DNA from: Anisodus tanguticus
Taxonomy: Eukaryota; Streptophyta; Magnoliopsida; Solanales; Solanaceae
NCBI GenBank assembly: GCA_034509755.1
Contig: CM067548.1
Location: 16,258,018-16,322,017, forward strand
Direction: 5' to 3'
DNA: 64,000 nt
Below are positions 41,351 to 56,600 of the stretch, piece after piece (positions within the stretch are counted from its first letter, which is position 1; the number at the start of each line of letters is the position of its first letter). The notes beneath the pieces were generated by a model that ran no database searches, was not told where the DNA came from, and saw nothing but the letters and a program-made list of their open reading frames with translations. The translations under genes were made by a program, and so were the position numbers.

Positions 41351-43389
41351 ATTACATTACCGACTCGATATAGAATTAAAACCATGAAATCTCGGCTGAC
41401 ATTACATCATTAAACTAGAGTTATGATTGTATCACTTAGGCTAGAATTACATCAACTGACTCGATATAGAATAAAAACCTTGACCATCTCGGTTGGCATT
41501 ACGTCATTCAAATGGAGTGATGACTGTAGCACTTGGGCCGGAGTTACATCACCTAACTCGATATAGAATGAAATCCATGACCACCTCGGCTTGCATTACA
41601 TCATTAAACTGGAGTGACAACTACATCACTTAGGCTGAAATTACATTACCTGACTCGATATAGAATGAAAACCATGAAATCTCGGTGACATTACATCATT
41701 AAACTAGAGTGATGATGTGTATCACTTAGGCTAGAATTACATCACCTTACATGATATAGAATGAAAACCATGACCATTTCGGCTAGCTAATCATCATTAA
41801 ACCGGTGTGACAACTGCTATCACTTAGGCCGAAATTACATCACATTAACTCGATATAGAATGAAAACCATGACCACCTCGGCTCGCATTACATCACTTAT
41901 ATGACAACGAATCACTTGAAATTACATTACTTGACTCGATATAGAATGAAAACCATGAAATCTTGGCTGACATTACATCATTAAACTAGAGTTATGACTG
42001 TATCACTTAGGCTAGAATTACATCAACTGACTCGATATAGAATAAAAACCTTGACCATCTCGGTTGGCATTACGTCATTCAAATGGAGTGATGTGATGAT
42101 CGTAGCACTTGGGCCGGAGTTACATCACCTAACTCGATATAGAATGAAATCCATGACCACCTCGGCTTGCATTCATCATTAAACCGGAGTGACAACTACA
42201 TCACTTAGGTGAAATTACATTACCTGACTCGATATAGAATGAAAACCATGAAATCTCGACTGACATTACATCATTAAACTAGAGTGATGAGTGTATCACT
42301 TAGGCTAGAATTACATCACCTTACACGATATAGAATGAAAACCATGACCATCTCGGCTAGCTAATCATCATTAAACTGGAGTGACAACTGCATCACTTAG
42401 ACTGAAATTACATTACCTGACTCGATATAGAATGAAAACCATGAAATCTTGGCTGACATTACATCATTAAACTAGAGTTATGACTGTATCACTTGGGCTA
42501 GAATTACATCACCTGACTCGATATAGAATAAAAACCTTGACCATCTCGGTTGGCATTACGTCATTCAAATGGAGTGATGACTGTAGCACTTGGGCCGGAG
42601 TTACATCACCTAACTCGATATAGAATGAAATCCATGACCACCTCGGCTTGCATTGCATTACATCATTAAAACGGAGTGACAACTACATCACTTAGGAAAT
42701 CATTGAAATTACATTACCTAACTCGATATAGAATGAAAACCATGAAATCTCGGCTGACATTACATCATTAAACTAGAGTGATGAGTGTATCACTTAGGCT
42801 AGAATTACATCACCTTACATGATATAGAATGAAAACCATGACCATTTCGGCTAGTGGCATCATCATTAAACCGGAGTGATGAATGAAAACCATGAATTAC
42901 ACCTAACATCGATATAGAATGAAAACCATGGCTAGCTAATCATCATTAAACCGGAGTGACAACTCGCATCACTTAGACTGAAATTACATTACCTGACTCG
43001 ATATAGAATGAAAACCATGAAATCTTGGCTGACATTACATCATTAAACTAGAGTTATGACTGTATCACTTGGGCTAGAATTGCATCACCTGACTCGATAT
43101 AGAATAAAAACCTTGACCATCTCGGTTGGCATTACGTCATTCAAATGGAGTGATGACTGTAGCACTTGGGCCGGAGTTACATCACCTAACTCGATATAGA
43201 ATGAAATCCATGACCACCTCGGCTTGCATTACATCATTAAACTGGAGTGACAACTACATCACTTAGGCTGAAATTACATTACCTGATTCGATATAGAATG
43301 AAAACCATGAAATCTCTACCGACATTACATCATTAAACTAGAGTTATGATGTGTATCACTTAGGCTAGAATTACATCACACGACTCGAT

Positions 43390-43620
43390 ATAGAATGAAA
43401 ACCATGACATTAATCATCATTCGAGTTGGCATTAGACTGAAATCATTCGACTCGACTGGAGTGACATACATCATTAACAGTTTGGGTATCACTTGAGTTA
43501 CATCACCTAACTCGATATAGAATGAAACCATGACCAACTTGCATTACATCATTAAATGGAGTGATGAGTGCACTAAACGGAGTTACATCACTAACTCGAT
43601 ATAGAATGAAATCCATGACC
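43390..43620 (+). repeat. Scrambled segment with two degraded D copies
   Basis: D-like starts at about 43514 and 43598 lie only 84 bp apart. The first lacks CCTCGG (it reads ATGACCAACTTGC). Confidence 0.6.
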
Positions 43621-46600
43621 ACCTGAACTTGCATTACATCATAAGACGGAGTGACAACTACATCACTTAGGTCGAAATTACATTAACGACTCGATATAGA
43701 ATGAAAACCATGAAATCTCGGTTGACATTACATCATTAAACTAGAGAGTGATGTGTATCACTTAGGCTAGAATTACATCACCTTACACGATATAGAATGA
43801 AAACCATGACCATCTCGGCTAGCTAATCATCATTAAACTGTAGTGACAACTGAATCACTTAGGCTGAAATTACATTACCTGACTCGATATAGAATTAAAA
43901 CCATGAAATCTCGGCTGACATTACATCATTAAACTAGAGTTATGCATTATGTATCACTTGGGCTAGAATTACATCACCTGACTCGATATAGAATAAAAAC
44001 CTTGACCATCTCGGTTGGCATTACGTCATTCAAATGGAGTGATGACTGTAGCACTTGGGCCGGAGTTACATCACCTAACTCGATATAGAATGAAATCCAT
44101 GACCACCTCGGCTTGCATTACATCATTAAACTGGAGTGACAACTACATCACTTAGGCTGAAATTACATTACCTGACTCGATATAGAATGAAAACCATGAA
44201 ATCTCGACTGACATTACATCATTAAACTAGAGTTATGATGATGTGTGTATCACTAGGCTAGAATTACATCACCTTACACGATATAGAATGAAAACCATGA
44301 CCATCTCGGCTGGCATTAATCATCATTAAACCGGAGTGACAACCGTATCACTTGGGTGAAATTACATCACCGACTCGATATAGAATGAAAACCATGAAAT
44401 CCTCGGCTTGACATTACATCATTAAACTAGAGTTATAACCGTATCACTTAGGCTGAAATTACATTACCGACTCGATATAGAATAAAAACCATGAAATCTC
44501 GGTTGACATTACATCATTAAACTAGATATTATGATGTATCACTTGGGCTAGAATTACATCACCTAACTCGATATAGAATGAAAACCATGACCATCTCGGC
44601 TTGCATTACATCATTAAACTGGAGTGATCACTTAGGCTGTACAGCACTTGGGCGGAGTTACATCACCTAACTCGATATAGAATGAAAACCATGACCACCT
44701 CGGCTTGCATTACATCGTTAAACTGGAGTGACAACTACATCACTTAGGCTGAAATTACATTACCTGACTCGATATAGAATGAAAACCATGAAATCTCGGC
44801 TGACATTACATCATTAAACTAGAGTTATGACTGTATCACTTAGGCTAGAATTACATCACCTTACACGATATAGAAGAATGAAAACCATGACCATCTCGGC
44901 TAGCTAATCATCATTAAACCGGGAGTGACAATCGAATCACTTAGGCTGAAATTACATTACGCGACTCGATATAGAATTAAAACCATTAAATCTCAGTTGA
45001 CATTACATCATTAAACTAGAGTTATGACTGTATCACTTAGGCTAGAATTACATCAACTGACTCGATATAGAATAAAAACCTTGACCATCTCGGTTGGCAT
45101 TACGTCATTCAAATGGAGTGATGACTGTAGCACTTGGGCCGGAGTTACATCACCTAACTCGATATAGAATGAAATCCATGACCACCTCGGCTTGCATTAC
45201 ATCATTAAACTGGAGTGACAACTCATCACTTAGGCTGAAATTACATTACCTAACTCGATATAGAATGAAAACCATGAAATCTCGGCTGACATTACATCAT
45301 TAAACTAGAGTGATGAGTGTATCACTTAGGCTAGAATTACATCACCTTACACGATATAGAATGAAAACCATGACCATTTCGGCTAGCTAATCATCATTTA
45401 AAGCGGAGTGACAATCGCATCACTTAGACCTGAAATTACATTTACGACTCGATATAGAATGAAAACCATGAAATCTTGGCTGACATTACATCATTAAACT
45501 AGAGTTATGACTGTATCACTTGGGCTAGAATTGCATCACCTGACTCGATATAGAATAAAAACCTTGACCATCTCGGTTGGCATTACGTCATTCAAATGGA
45601 GTGATGATTGTAGCACTTGGGCCGGAGTTACATCACCTAACTCGATATAGAATGAAATCCATGACCACCTCGGCTTGCATTACATCATTAAACTGGAGTG
45701 ACAACTACATCACTTAGGTCGAAATTACATTACCTAACTCGATATAGAATGAAAACCATGAAATCTCGACTGACATTACATCATTAAACTAGAGTGATGA
45801 GTGTATCACTTAGGCTAGAATTACATCACCTTACACGATATAGAATGAAAACCATGACCATCTCGGCTAGCTAATCATCATTAAAGCGGAGTGACAACCG
45901 TAATCACATTAGTTAATTACACCTAACTCGATATAGAATGAAAACCATGAACACCATCACATTACATCATGAAATTACGACATTGAATCACGACTCGAAA
46001 TACATAGAATGAAAACCATGAAATCTGGTGACATTACATCATTAAACTAGAGTTATGACTGTATCACTTAGGCTAGAATTACATCAACTGACTCGATATA
46101 GAATAAAAACCTTGACCATCTCGGTTGGCATTACGTCATTCAAATGGAGTGATGACTGTAGCACTTGGGCCGGAGTTACATCACCTAACTCGATATAGAA
46201 TGAAATCCATGACCACCTCGGCTTGCATTACATCATTAAACTGGAAGGAGTGAAACAACTACATCACTTAGGTGAAATTACATTACCTCGACTCGATATA
46301 GAATGAAAACCATGAAATCTCGGACCGACATTACATCATTAAACTAGAGTGATGAGTGTATCACTTAGGCTAGAATTACATCACCTTACACGATATAGAA
46401 TGAAAACCATGACCACCACGGCAGCTAATCATCGGCTAGCTAATCATCATTAAACTAACTCGATAGTGACAACTGAATCACATTTAGACCTGAAATTACA
46501 TTACCTGACTCGATATAGAATGAAAACCATGAAATCTTGGCTGACATTACATCATTAAACTAGAGTTATGACTGTATCACTTGGGCTAGAATTACATCAC

Positions 46601-49600
46601 CGACTCGATATAGAATAAAAACCTTGACCATCTCGGTTGGCATTACGTCATTCAAATGGAGTGATGACTGTAGCACTTGGGCCGGAGTTACATCACCTAA
46701 CTCGATATAGAATGAAATCCATGACCACCTCGGCTTGCATTACATCATTAAACCGGAGTGACAACTACATCATCACTTAGGTGAAATTACATTACCTAAC
46801 TCGATATAGAATGAAAACCATGAAATCTCGGCTGACATTACATCATTAAACTAGAGTGATGAGTGTATCACTTAGGCTAGAATTACATCACCTTACATGA
46901 TATAGAATGAAAACCATGACCATTTCGGCTAGCTAATCATCATTAAACTGGAGTGACAACTGCATCACTTAGGCTGAAATTACATTACCTGACTCGATAT
47001 AGAATGAAAACCATGAAATCTTGGCTGACATTACATCATTAAACTAGAGAGTTATGACGTATCACTTGGGCTAGAATTGCATCACGACTCGATATAGAAT
47101 AAAAACCTTGACCATCTCGGTTGGCATTACGTCATTCAAATGGAGTGATGACGTAGCACTTGGGCCGGAGTTACATCACCTAACTCGATATAGAATGAAA
47201 TCCATGACCACCTCGGCTTGCATTACATCATTAAACCGGAGTGACAACTACATCACTTAGGCTGAAATTACACATTACCGACTCGATATAGAATGAAAAC
47301 CATGAAATCTCGGACCGACATTACATCATTAAACTAGAGTGATGAGTGTATCACTTAGGCTAGAATTACATCACCTTACATGACTACGATATAGAATGAA
47401 AAACCATGACCATTCGGCTAGCATCATCATTAAAGCTGGATGAGTGAATATCACTTAATCATTACATCAAACTCGATATAGAATGAAAACCATGACGAAT
47501 CACTTAGAAATCACTTAGGCTGAAATTACATTACCCGACTCGATATAGAATGAAAACCATGAAATCTGGTTGACATTACATCATTAAACTAGAGTATGAT
47601 TTGTATCACTTAGGCTAGAATTACATCACCCGACTCGATATAGAAGAATAAAAACCATGACCATCTCGGTTGGCATTACATCATTCAAATGGAGTGATGA
47701 CTGTAGCACTTGGGCCGGAGTTACATCACCTAACTCGATATAGAATGAAATCCATGACCACCTCGGCTTGCATTACATCGTTAAACTGGAGTGACAACTA
47801 CATCACTTAGGCTGAAATTACATTACCGACTCGATATAGAATGAAAACCATGAAATCTCTACGACATTACATCATTAAACTAGAGTGATGAGTGTATCAC
47901 TTAGGCTAGAATTACATCACCTTACACGATATAGAATGAAAACCATGACCATCGGCTAGCTAATCATCATTAAACCGGAGTGACAACGCATCACTTAGAA
48001 ATTACATTGAAATTACATTACCTGACTCGATATAGAATGAAAACCATGAAATCTGGCTGACATTACATCATTAAACTAGAGTTATGATTGTATCACTTGG
48101 GCTAGAATTACATCACCTGACTCGATATAGAATAAAAACCTTGACCATCTCGGTTGGCATTACGTCATTCAAATGGAGTGATGACTGTAGCACTTGGGCC
48201 GGAGTTACATCACCTAACTCGATATAGAATGAAATCCATGACCACCTCGACTTGCATTACATCATTAAACTGGAGTGAAAACAACATCACTTAGGTCGAA
48301 ATTACATTACCTGACTCGATATAGAAAGAAACCCATGAAATCTCGACTGTCATTACATCATTAAACTAGAGTGATGAGTGTATCACTTAGGCTAGAATTA
48401 CATCACCTTACACGATATAGAATGAAAACCATGACCATTTCGGCTAGCTAATCATCATTAAACTGGAGTGACAACTGCATCACTTAGATGAAATTAGCTA
48501 ATCGATCATAGAATAAACCATGAAACCTAGGTCGACATTACATCATTAAATTCGACTCGACCACAATTAATCACTTAGGCTGAAATTACATTACTCGACT
48601 CGATATAGAATGAAAACCATGAAATCTGGGTCGACATTACATCATTAAACTAGAGTTATGATCGTATCACTTAGGCTAGAATTACATCACCTGACTCGAT
48701 ATAGAATAAAAACCTTGACCATCTCGGTTGGCATTACGTCATTCAAATGGAGTGATGACTGTAGCACTTGGGCCGGAGTTACATCACCTAACTCGATATA
48801 GAATGAAATCCATGACCACCTCGGCTTGCATTACATCATTAAACTGGAGTGACAACTACATCACTTAGGCTGAAATTACATTACCTAACTCGATATAGAA
48901 TGAAAACCATGAAATCTCGGCTGACATTACATCATTAAACTAGAGTGATGATGAGGTATCACTTAGGCTAGAATTACATCACCTTACACACGATATAGAA
49001 TGAAAACCATGACCATTTCGGCTAGCTAATCATCATTAAAGCGGAGTGATCACTTAGATAATCATCATTACATCACCTAACTCGATATAGAATGAAACCA
49101 TGAAATTACCGACATTACATCATTAAACTAGATGACAATGAATCACTTAGGCTGAAATTACATTACTTGACTCGATATAGAAAGAAAACCATGAAATCTT
49201 GGCTGACATTACATCATTAAACTAGAGTTATGACTGTATCACTTGGGCTAGAATTACATCAACCGACTCGATATAGAATAAAAACCTTGACCATCTCGGT
49301 TGGCATTACGTCATTCAAATGGAGTGATGACTGTAGCACTTGGGCCGGAGTTACATCACCTAACTCGATATAGAATGAAATCCATGACCACCTCGGCTTG
49401 CATTACATCATTAAAACCGGAGTGACAACTACATCACTTAGGTGAAATTACATTACCCGACTCGATATAGAATGAAAACCATGAAATCTCGACTGACATT
49501 ACATCATTAAACTAGAGTGATGATGAGTGTATCACTTAGGCTAGAATTACATAACCTTACACGATATAGAATGAAAACCATGACCATCTCGGCTAGCTAA

Positions 49601-50064
49601 TCATCATTAAACCGGAGTGACAAATCGCATCACTTAGGCGAAATTACATTACGACTCGATATAGAATGAAAACCATGAAATCTTGACATTACCGACATTA
49701 CATCATTAAACTAGAGTTATGACCTGTATCACTTGGGCTAGAATTGCATCACCTGACTCGATATAGAATAAAAACCTTGACCATCTCGGTTGGCATTACG
49801 TCATTCAAATGGAGTGATGACTGTAGCACTTGGGCCGGAGTTACATCACCTAACTCGATATAGAATGAAATGACCCATGACCACCTCGCTTGCATTACAT
49901 CATTAAACCGGAGTGACAACTACATCACTTAGGTGAAATTACATTACCTCGACTCGATATAGAATGAAAACCATGAAATCTCTCGTGACATTACATCATT
50001 AAAGAGAGTGATGTGTGTATCACTTAGGCTAGAATTACATCACCTTACACGATATAGAATGAAA

Positions 50065-50290
50065 ACCATGACCATGAAAACCATGACCATGACAATCATC
50101 GGCTAGCATTAATCATCATTAAACCATGACATCGACTTACACTTTGAAGTTACATCACCTAACTCGATATAGAATGAAATGACTTAGGATCGACATTACA
50201 TCACTAGGACCATTACATTACATTAACATGACATCTCGACTCGATATAGAATTAAACCCGACGATATAGAATAAAACCATGAAATCTCGG
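50065..50290 (+). repeat. Scrambled segment with repeated short words
   Basis: CCATGACCATGAAAACC-type words are repeated, followed by unordered satellite fragments and the 6-mer mark GAATTAAACC. The host unit is 598 bp, the length of a 6-mer. Confidence 0.6.
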
Positions 50291-50608
50291 CTGACATTAC
50301 ATCATTAAACTAGAGTTATGACTGTATCACTTAGGCTAGAATTACATCACCTGACTCGATATAGAATAAAAACCATGACCATCTCGGTTGGCATTACATC
50401 ATTCAAATGGAGTGATGACTGTAGCACTTGGGCCGGAGTTACATCACCTAACTCGATATAGAATGAAATCCATGACCACCTCGGCTTGCATTACATCATT
50501 AAACTGGAGTGACAACTACATCACTTAGGCTGAAATTACATTACCTAACTCGATATAGAATGAAAACCATGAAATCTCGACCGACACATACATCATTAAA
50601 CTAGAGTA

Positions 50609-50643
50609 TGAGTGTATCACTTAGGAGTGTATCACTTAGGCTA
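50609..50643 (+). repeat. Short tandem duplication inside E
   Basis: GAGTGTATCACTTAG is doubled in the E monomer with no other disturbance nearby on the 3' side. Confidence 0.85.
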
Positions 50644-53600
50644 GAATTACATCACCTTACACGATATAGAATGAAAACCATGACCATTTCGGCTAGCTAA
50701 TCATTCATTAAAAATTACATACCGACTCGAGAATGAAAACATGACCGAATCACTTACTTCTGAAATTACATTACCGACTCGATATAGAATGAAAACCATG
50801 AAATCTGGGTTGACATTACATCATTAAACTAGAGTTATGACCGTATCACTTGGGCTAGAATTACATCACCCGACTCGATATAGAATAAAAACCTTGACCA
50901 TCTCGGGTGGCATGGCATTACATCATTCAAATGGAGTGATGACCGTAGCACTTGGGCCGGAGTTACATCACCTAACTCGATATAGAATGAAATCCATGAC
51001 CACCTCGACTTGCATTACATCATTAAACGGAGTGACAACTACATCACTTAGGTGAAATTACATTACCCGACTCGATATAGAATGAAAACCATGAAATCTC
51101 GATTGACATTACATTAAACTAGAGATGATGAGTGTATCACTTAGGCTAGAATTACATCACCTTACACGATATAGAATGAAAACCATGACCATTCGGCTAG
51201 CTAGCATCATCAGTAAACTTAGGCCGAAATTACATTATTACGACTCGATATGAAAACCATGAACTCGACGACATCATCACTTAGAAAACTTGAAATTACA
51301 TTACCTGACTCGATATAGAATGAAAACCATGAAATCTTGGCTGACATTACATCATTAAACTAGAGTTATGACTGTATCACTTGGGCTAGAATTGCATCAC
51401 CTGACTCGATATAGAATAAAAACCTTGACCATCTCGGTTGGCATTACGTCATTCAAATGGAGTGATGATTGTAGCACTTGGGCCGGAGTTACATCACCTA
51501 ACTCGATATAGAATGAAATCCATGACCACCTCGGCTTGCATTACATCATTAAACTGGAGTGACAACTACATCACTTAGGCTGAAATTACATTACCTAACT
51601 CGATATAGAATGAAAACCATGAAATCTAGGCCGACATTACATCATTAAACTAGAGTGAGTGATGTGTATCACTTAGGCTAGAATTACATCACCTTACATG
51701 ATATAGAATGAAAACCATGACCATCTTAGCTAATCATCATTAAACCGGGAGTGAATTACACTTGGGCCTGAAAGTTACATTACCACTCGATATAGAATGA
51801 AAACCATGACCATCTCGGCTAGCTAATCATCATTAAACTGTAGTGACAACTGAATCACTTAGGCTGAAATTACATTACCTGACTCGATATAGAATGAAAA
51901 CCATGAAATCTCGACTGACATTACATCATTAAACTAGAGTTATGACTGTATCACTTAGGCTAGAATTACATCACCTGACTCGATATAGAATGAAAACCAT
52001 GACCATCTCGGTTGGCATTACATCATTCAACTGGAGTGATGACTGTAGCACTTGGGCCGGAGTTACATCACCTAACTCGATATAGAATGAAATCCATGAC
52101 CACCTCGGCTTGCATTACATCATTAAACTGGAGTGACAACTACATCACTTAGGCTGAAATTACATTACCTAACTCGATATAGAATGAAAACCATGAAATC
52201 TCGGCTGACATTACATCATTAAACTAGAGTGATGAGTGTATCACTTAGGCTAGAATTACATCACCTTACATGATATAGAATGAAAACCATGACCATTCGG
52301 CTAGCTAATCATCATTAAACGGGAGTGACACGATCATAGAATGAAATTACAACGACTCGATATAGAATGACCATCATCGGCTAGCATTACATCATTAAAC
52401 CGGAGTGACAACATTGACATCACTTAGGCTGAAATTACATTACCGACTCGATATAGAATGAAAACCATGAAATCTTGGCTGACATTACATCATTAAACTA
52501 GAGTTATGATTGTATCACTTAGGCTAGAATTACATCAACTGACTCGATATAGAATAAAAACCTTGACCATCTCGGTTGGCATTACGTCATTCAAATGGGA
52601 GTGATGATCGTAGCACTTGGGCCGGAGTTACATCACCTAACTCGATATAGAATGAAATCCATGACCACCTCGACTTGCATTACATCATGCGGAGTGTGGC
52701 ATTACAATTACATCACTTACATCAAACTCGGAGTGAACAACTACATCACTTAGGCATCTGAAATTACATTACCTAACTCGATATAGAATGAAAACCATGA
52801 AATCTCGGCTGACATTACATCATTAAACTAGAGTGATGAGTGTATCACTTAGGCTAGAATTACATATACTTAGAATGAAAACCATAGAATTACATCACCT
52901 TACACGATATAGAATGAAAACCATGACCATTTCGGCTAGCTAATCATCATTAAACTGGAGTGACAACTGCATCACTTAGACTGAAATTACATTACCTGAC
53001 TCGATATAGAATGAAAACCATGAAATCTTGGCTGACATTACATCATTAAACTAGAGTTATGACTGTATCACTTGGGCTAGAATTACATCACCGACTCGAT
53101 ATAGAATAAAAACCTTGACCATCTCGGTTGGCATTACGTCATTCAAATGGAGTGATGACTGTAGCACTTGGGCCGGAGTTACATCACCTAACTCGATATA
53201 GAATGAAATCCATGACCACCTCGGCTTGCATTACATCATTAAACTGGAGTGACAACTACATCACTTAGGCTGAAATTACATTACCTAACTCGATATAGAA
53301 TGAAAACCATGAAATCTCGACTGACATTACATCATTAAACTAGAGTGATGAGTGTATCACTTAGGCTAGAATTACATCACCTTACATGATATAGAATGAA
53401 AACCATGACCATTTCGGCTAATCATTAAAGCTAATCATCATTAAACTGGAGTGACAACTGCATCACTTAGACTGAAATTACATTACCTGACTCGATATAG
53501 AATGAAAACCATGAAATCTTGGCTGACATTACATCATTAAACTAGAGTTATGACTGTATCACTTGGGCTAGAATTGCATCACCTGACTCGATATAGAATA

Positions 53601-56600
53601 AAAACCTTGACCATCTCGGTTGGCATTACGTCATTCAAATGGAGTGATGACTGTAGCACTTGGGCCGGAGTTACATCACCTAACTCGATATAGAATGAAA
53701 TCCATGACCACCTCGGCTTGCATTACATCATTAAACTGGAGTGACAACTACATCACTTAGGTGAAATTACATTACCACGACTCGATATAGAATGAAAACC
53801 ATGAAATCTCGGCCGACATTACATACATCATTAAACTAGAGTGATGAGTGTATCACTTAGGCTAGAATTACATCACCTTACACGATATAGAATGAAAACC
53901 ATGACCATCTCGGCTAGCTAATCATCATTAAACCGGAGTGACAACCGCATCACTTAGGCCGAAATTACATCACCCGACTCGATATAGAATGAAAACCATG
54001 ACCATCTCGACTTGACATTACATCATTAAAACTAGAGTTACTAAATTGTATCACTTAGGCTAGAAATTACATCACCGACTCGATATAGAATAAAAACCAT
54101 GACCATCTCGGTTGGCATTACATCATTCAAACTAGAGTGATGAGTAGTATACACTTAGGAGTTACATCACCTAACTCGATATAGAATGAAACCATGACCA
54201 CCTCGGCTTGCATTACATCATTAAACGGAGTGACAACTACATCACTTAGGCTGAAATTACATTACCTAACTCGATATAGAATGAAAACCATGAAATCTCG
54301 GCTGACATTACATCATTAAACTACTAGAGTGATGATGTGTGTATCACTTAGGCTAGAATTACATCACCTTACTCGATATAGAATGAAAACCATGACCATC
54401 TCGGTTGGCATTACATCATTAAACTGGAGTGATGATCGTAGTGTATCACTTTGGGCTAGAGTTACATCACCTAACGATCGATAGAATGAAACCATGACCA
54501 CCTAGGCTCGCATTACATCATTAAACGTCGGAGTGACAACTGAATCACTTAGGCTGAAATTACATTACGACTCGACTCGATATAGAAAAAACCATGAAAT
54601 CTCATGACATTACATCATTAAACTAGAGTTATATGATTGTATCACTTAGGCTAGAATTACATCACTCGACTCGATATAGAAAAAAACCATGACCATCTCG
54701 GTTGGCATTACATCATTCAAATGGAGTGATGACCGTAGCACTTGGGCCGGAGTTACATCACCTAACTCGATATAGAATGAAATCCATGACCACCTCGGCT
54801 TGCATTACATCATTAAACAGGAGTGACAACTACATCACTTAGGCGGAAATTACATTACCTAACTCGATATAGAATGAAAACCATGAAATCTCGACTGACA
54901 TTACATCATTAAACTAGAGTGATGAGTGTATCACTTAGGCTAGAATTACATCACCTTACATGATATAGAATGAAAACCATGACCATGACTAGCATCATTC
55001 GGGAGTGGCTAGCTAATCATCATTAAACTGGAGTGACAACTGCATCACTTAGACTGAAATTACATTACCTGACTCGATATAGAATGAAAACCATGAAATC
55101 TTGGCTGACATTACATCATTAAACTAGAGTTATGACTGTATCACTAGGGCTAGAATGCATCACCGACTCGATATAGAATAAAAACCTTGACCATCTCGGT
55201 TGGCATTACGTCATTCAAATGGAGTGATGATCGTAGCACTTGGGCCGGAGTTACATCACCTAACTCGATATAGAATGAAATCCATGACCACCTCGCTTGC
55301 ATTACATCATTAAACCGGAGTGACAACTACATCACTTAGGTCGAAATTACATTACCGACTCGATATAGAAAATGAAAACCATGAAATCTCGACATTGACA
55401 TTACATCATTAAACTAGAGTGATGAGTGTATCACTTAGGCTAGAATTACATCACTTACGATATTGAAAACATGATATAGAATGAAAACCATGACCATTTC
55501 GGCTAGCTAATCATCATTAAACTGGAGTGACAACTGCATCACTTAGACTGAAATTACATTACCCGACTCGATGAAAATAGAATGACATTACATCAAAACC
55601 ATGAAATCTTGGCTGACATTACATCATTAAACTAGAGTTATGACTGTATCACTTGGGCTAGAATTGCATCACCTGACTCGATATAGAATAAAAACCTTGA
55701 CCATCTCGGTTGGCATTACGTCATTCAAATGGAGTGATGACTGTAGCACTTGGGCCGGAGTTACATCACCTAACTCGATATAGAATGAAATCCATGACCA
55801 CCTCGGCTTGCATTACATCATTAAACTGGAGTGACAACTACATCACTTAGGCTGAAATTACATTACCTAACTCGATATAGAATGAAAACCATGAAATCTC
55901 GGCTGACATTACATCATTAAACTAGAGTGATGAGTGTATCACTTAGGCTAGAATTACATCACCTTACATGATATAGAATGAAAACCATGACCGGCTAGCA
56001 TTAATCATCATTAAGCGGAGTGATGATCGTATCACTTCATGAAATTACATCACCTAACTCGATATAGAATGAAATTCATCACCTATCACATTACATCATT
56101 AAAATTACACAACGAATCACTTAGGATGAAATTACATTACCTGACTCGATATAGAATTAAAACCATGAAATCTCGGCTGACATTACATCATTAAACTAGA
56201 GTTATGACTGTATCACTTGGGCTAGAATTACATCACCTGACTCGATATAGAATAAAAACCTTGACCATCTCGGTTGGCATTACATCATTCAAATGGAGTG
56301 ATGACTGTAGCACTTGGGCCGGAGTTACATCACCTAACTCGATATAGAATGAAATCCATGACCACCTCGACTTGCATTACATCATTAAACTGGAGTGACA
56401 ACTACATCACTTAGGCTGAAATTACATTACCTAACTCGATATCGATATAGAATGAAAACCATGAAATCTCGGCTGACATTACATCATTAAACTAGAGTGA
56501 TGAGTGTATCACTTAGGCTAGAATTACATCACCTTACATGATATAGAATGAAAACCATGACCATTTCGGCTAGCTAATCATCATTAAACCTGGAGTGAGT

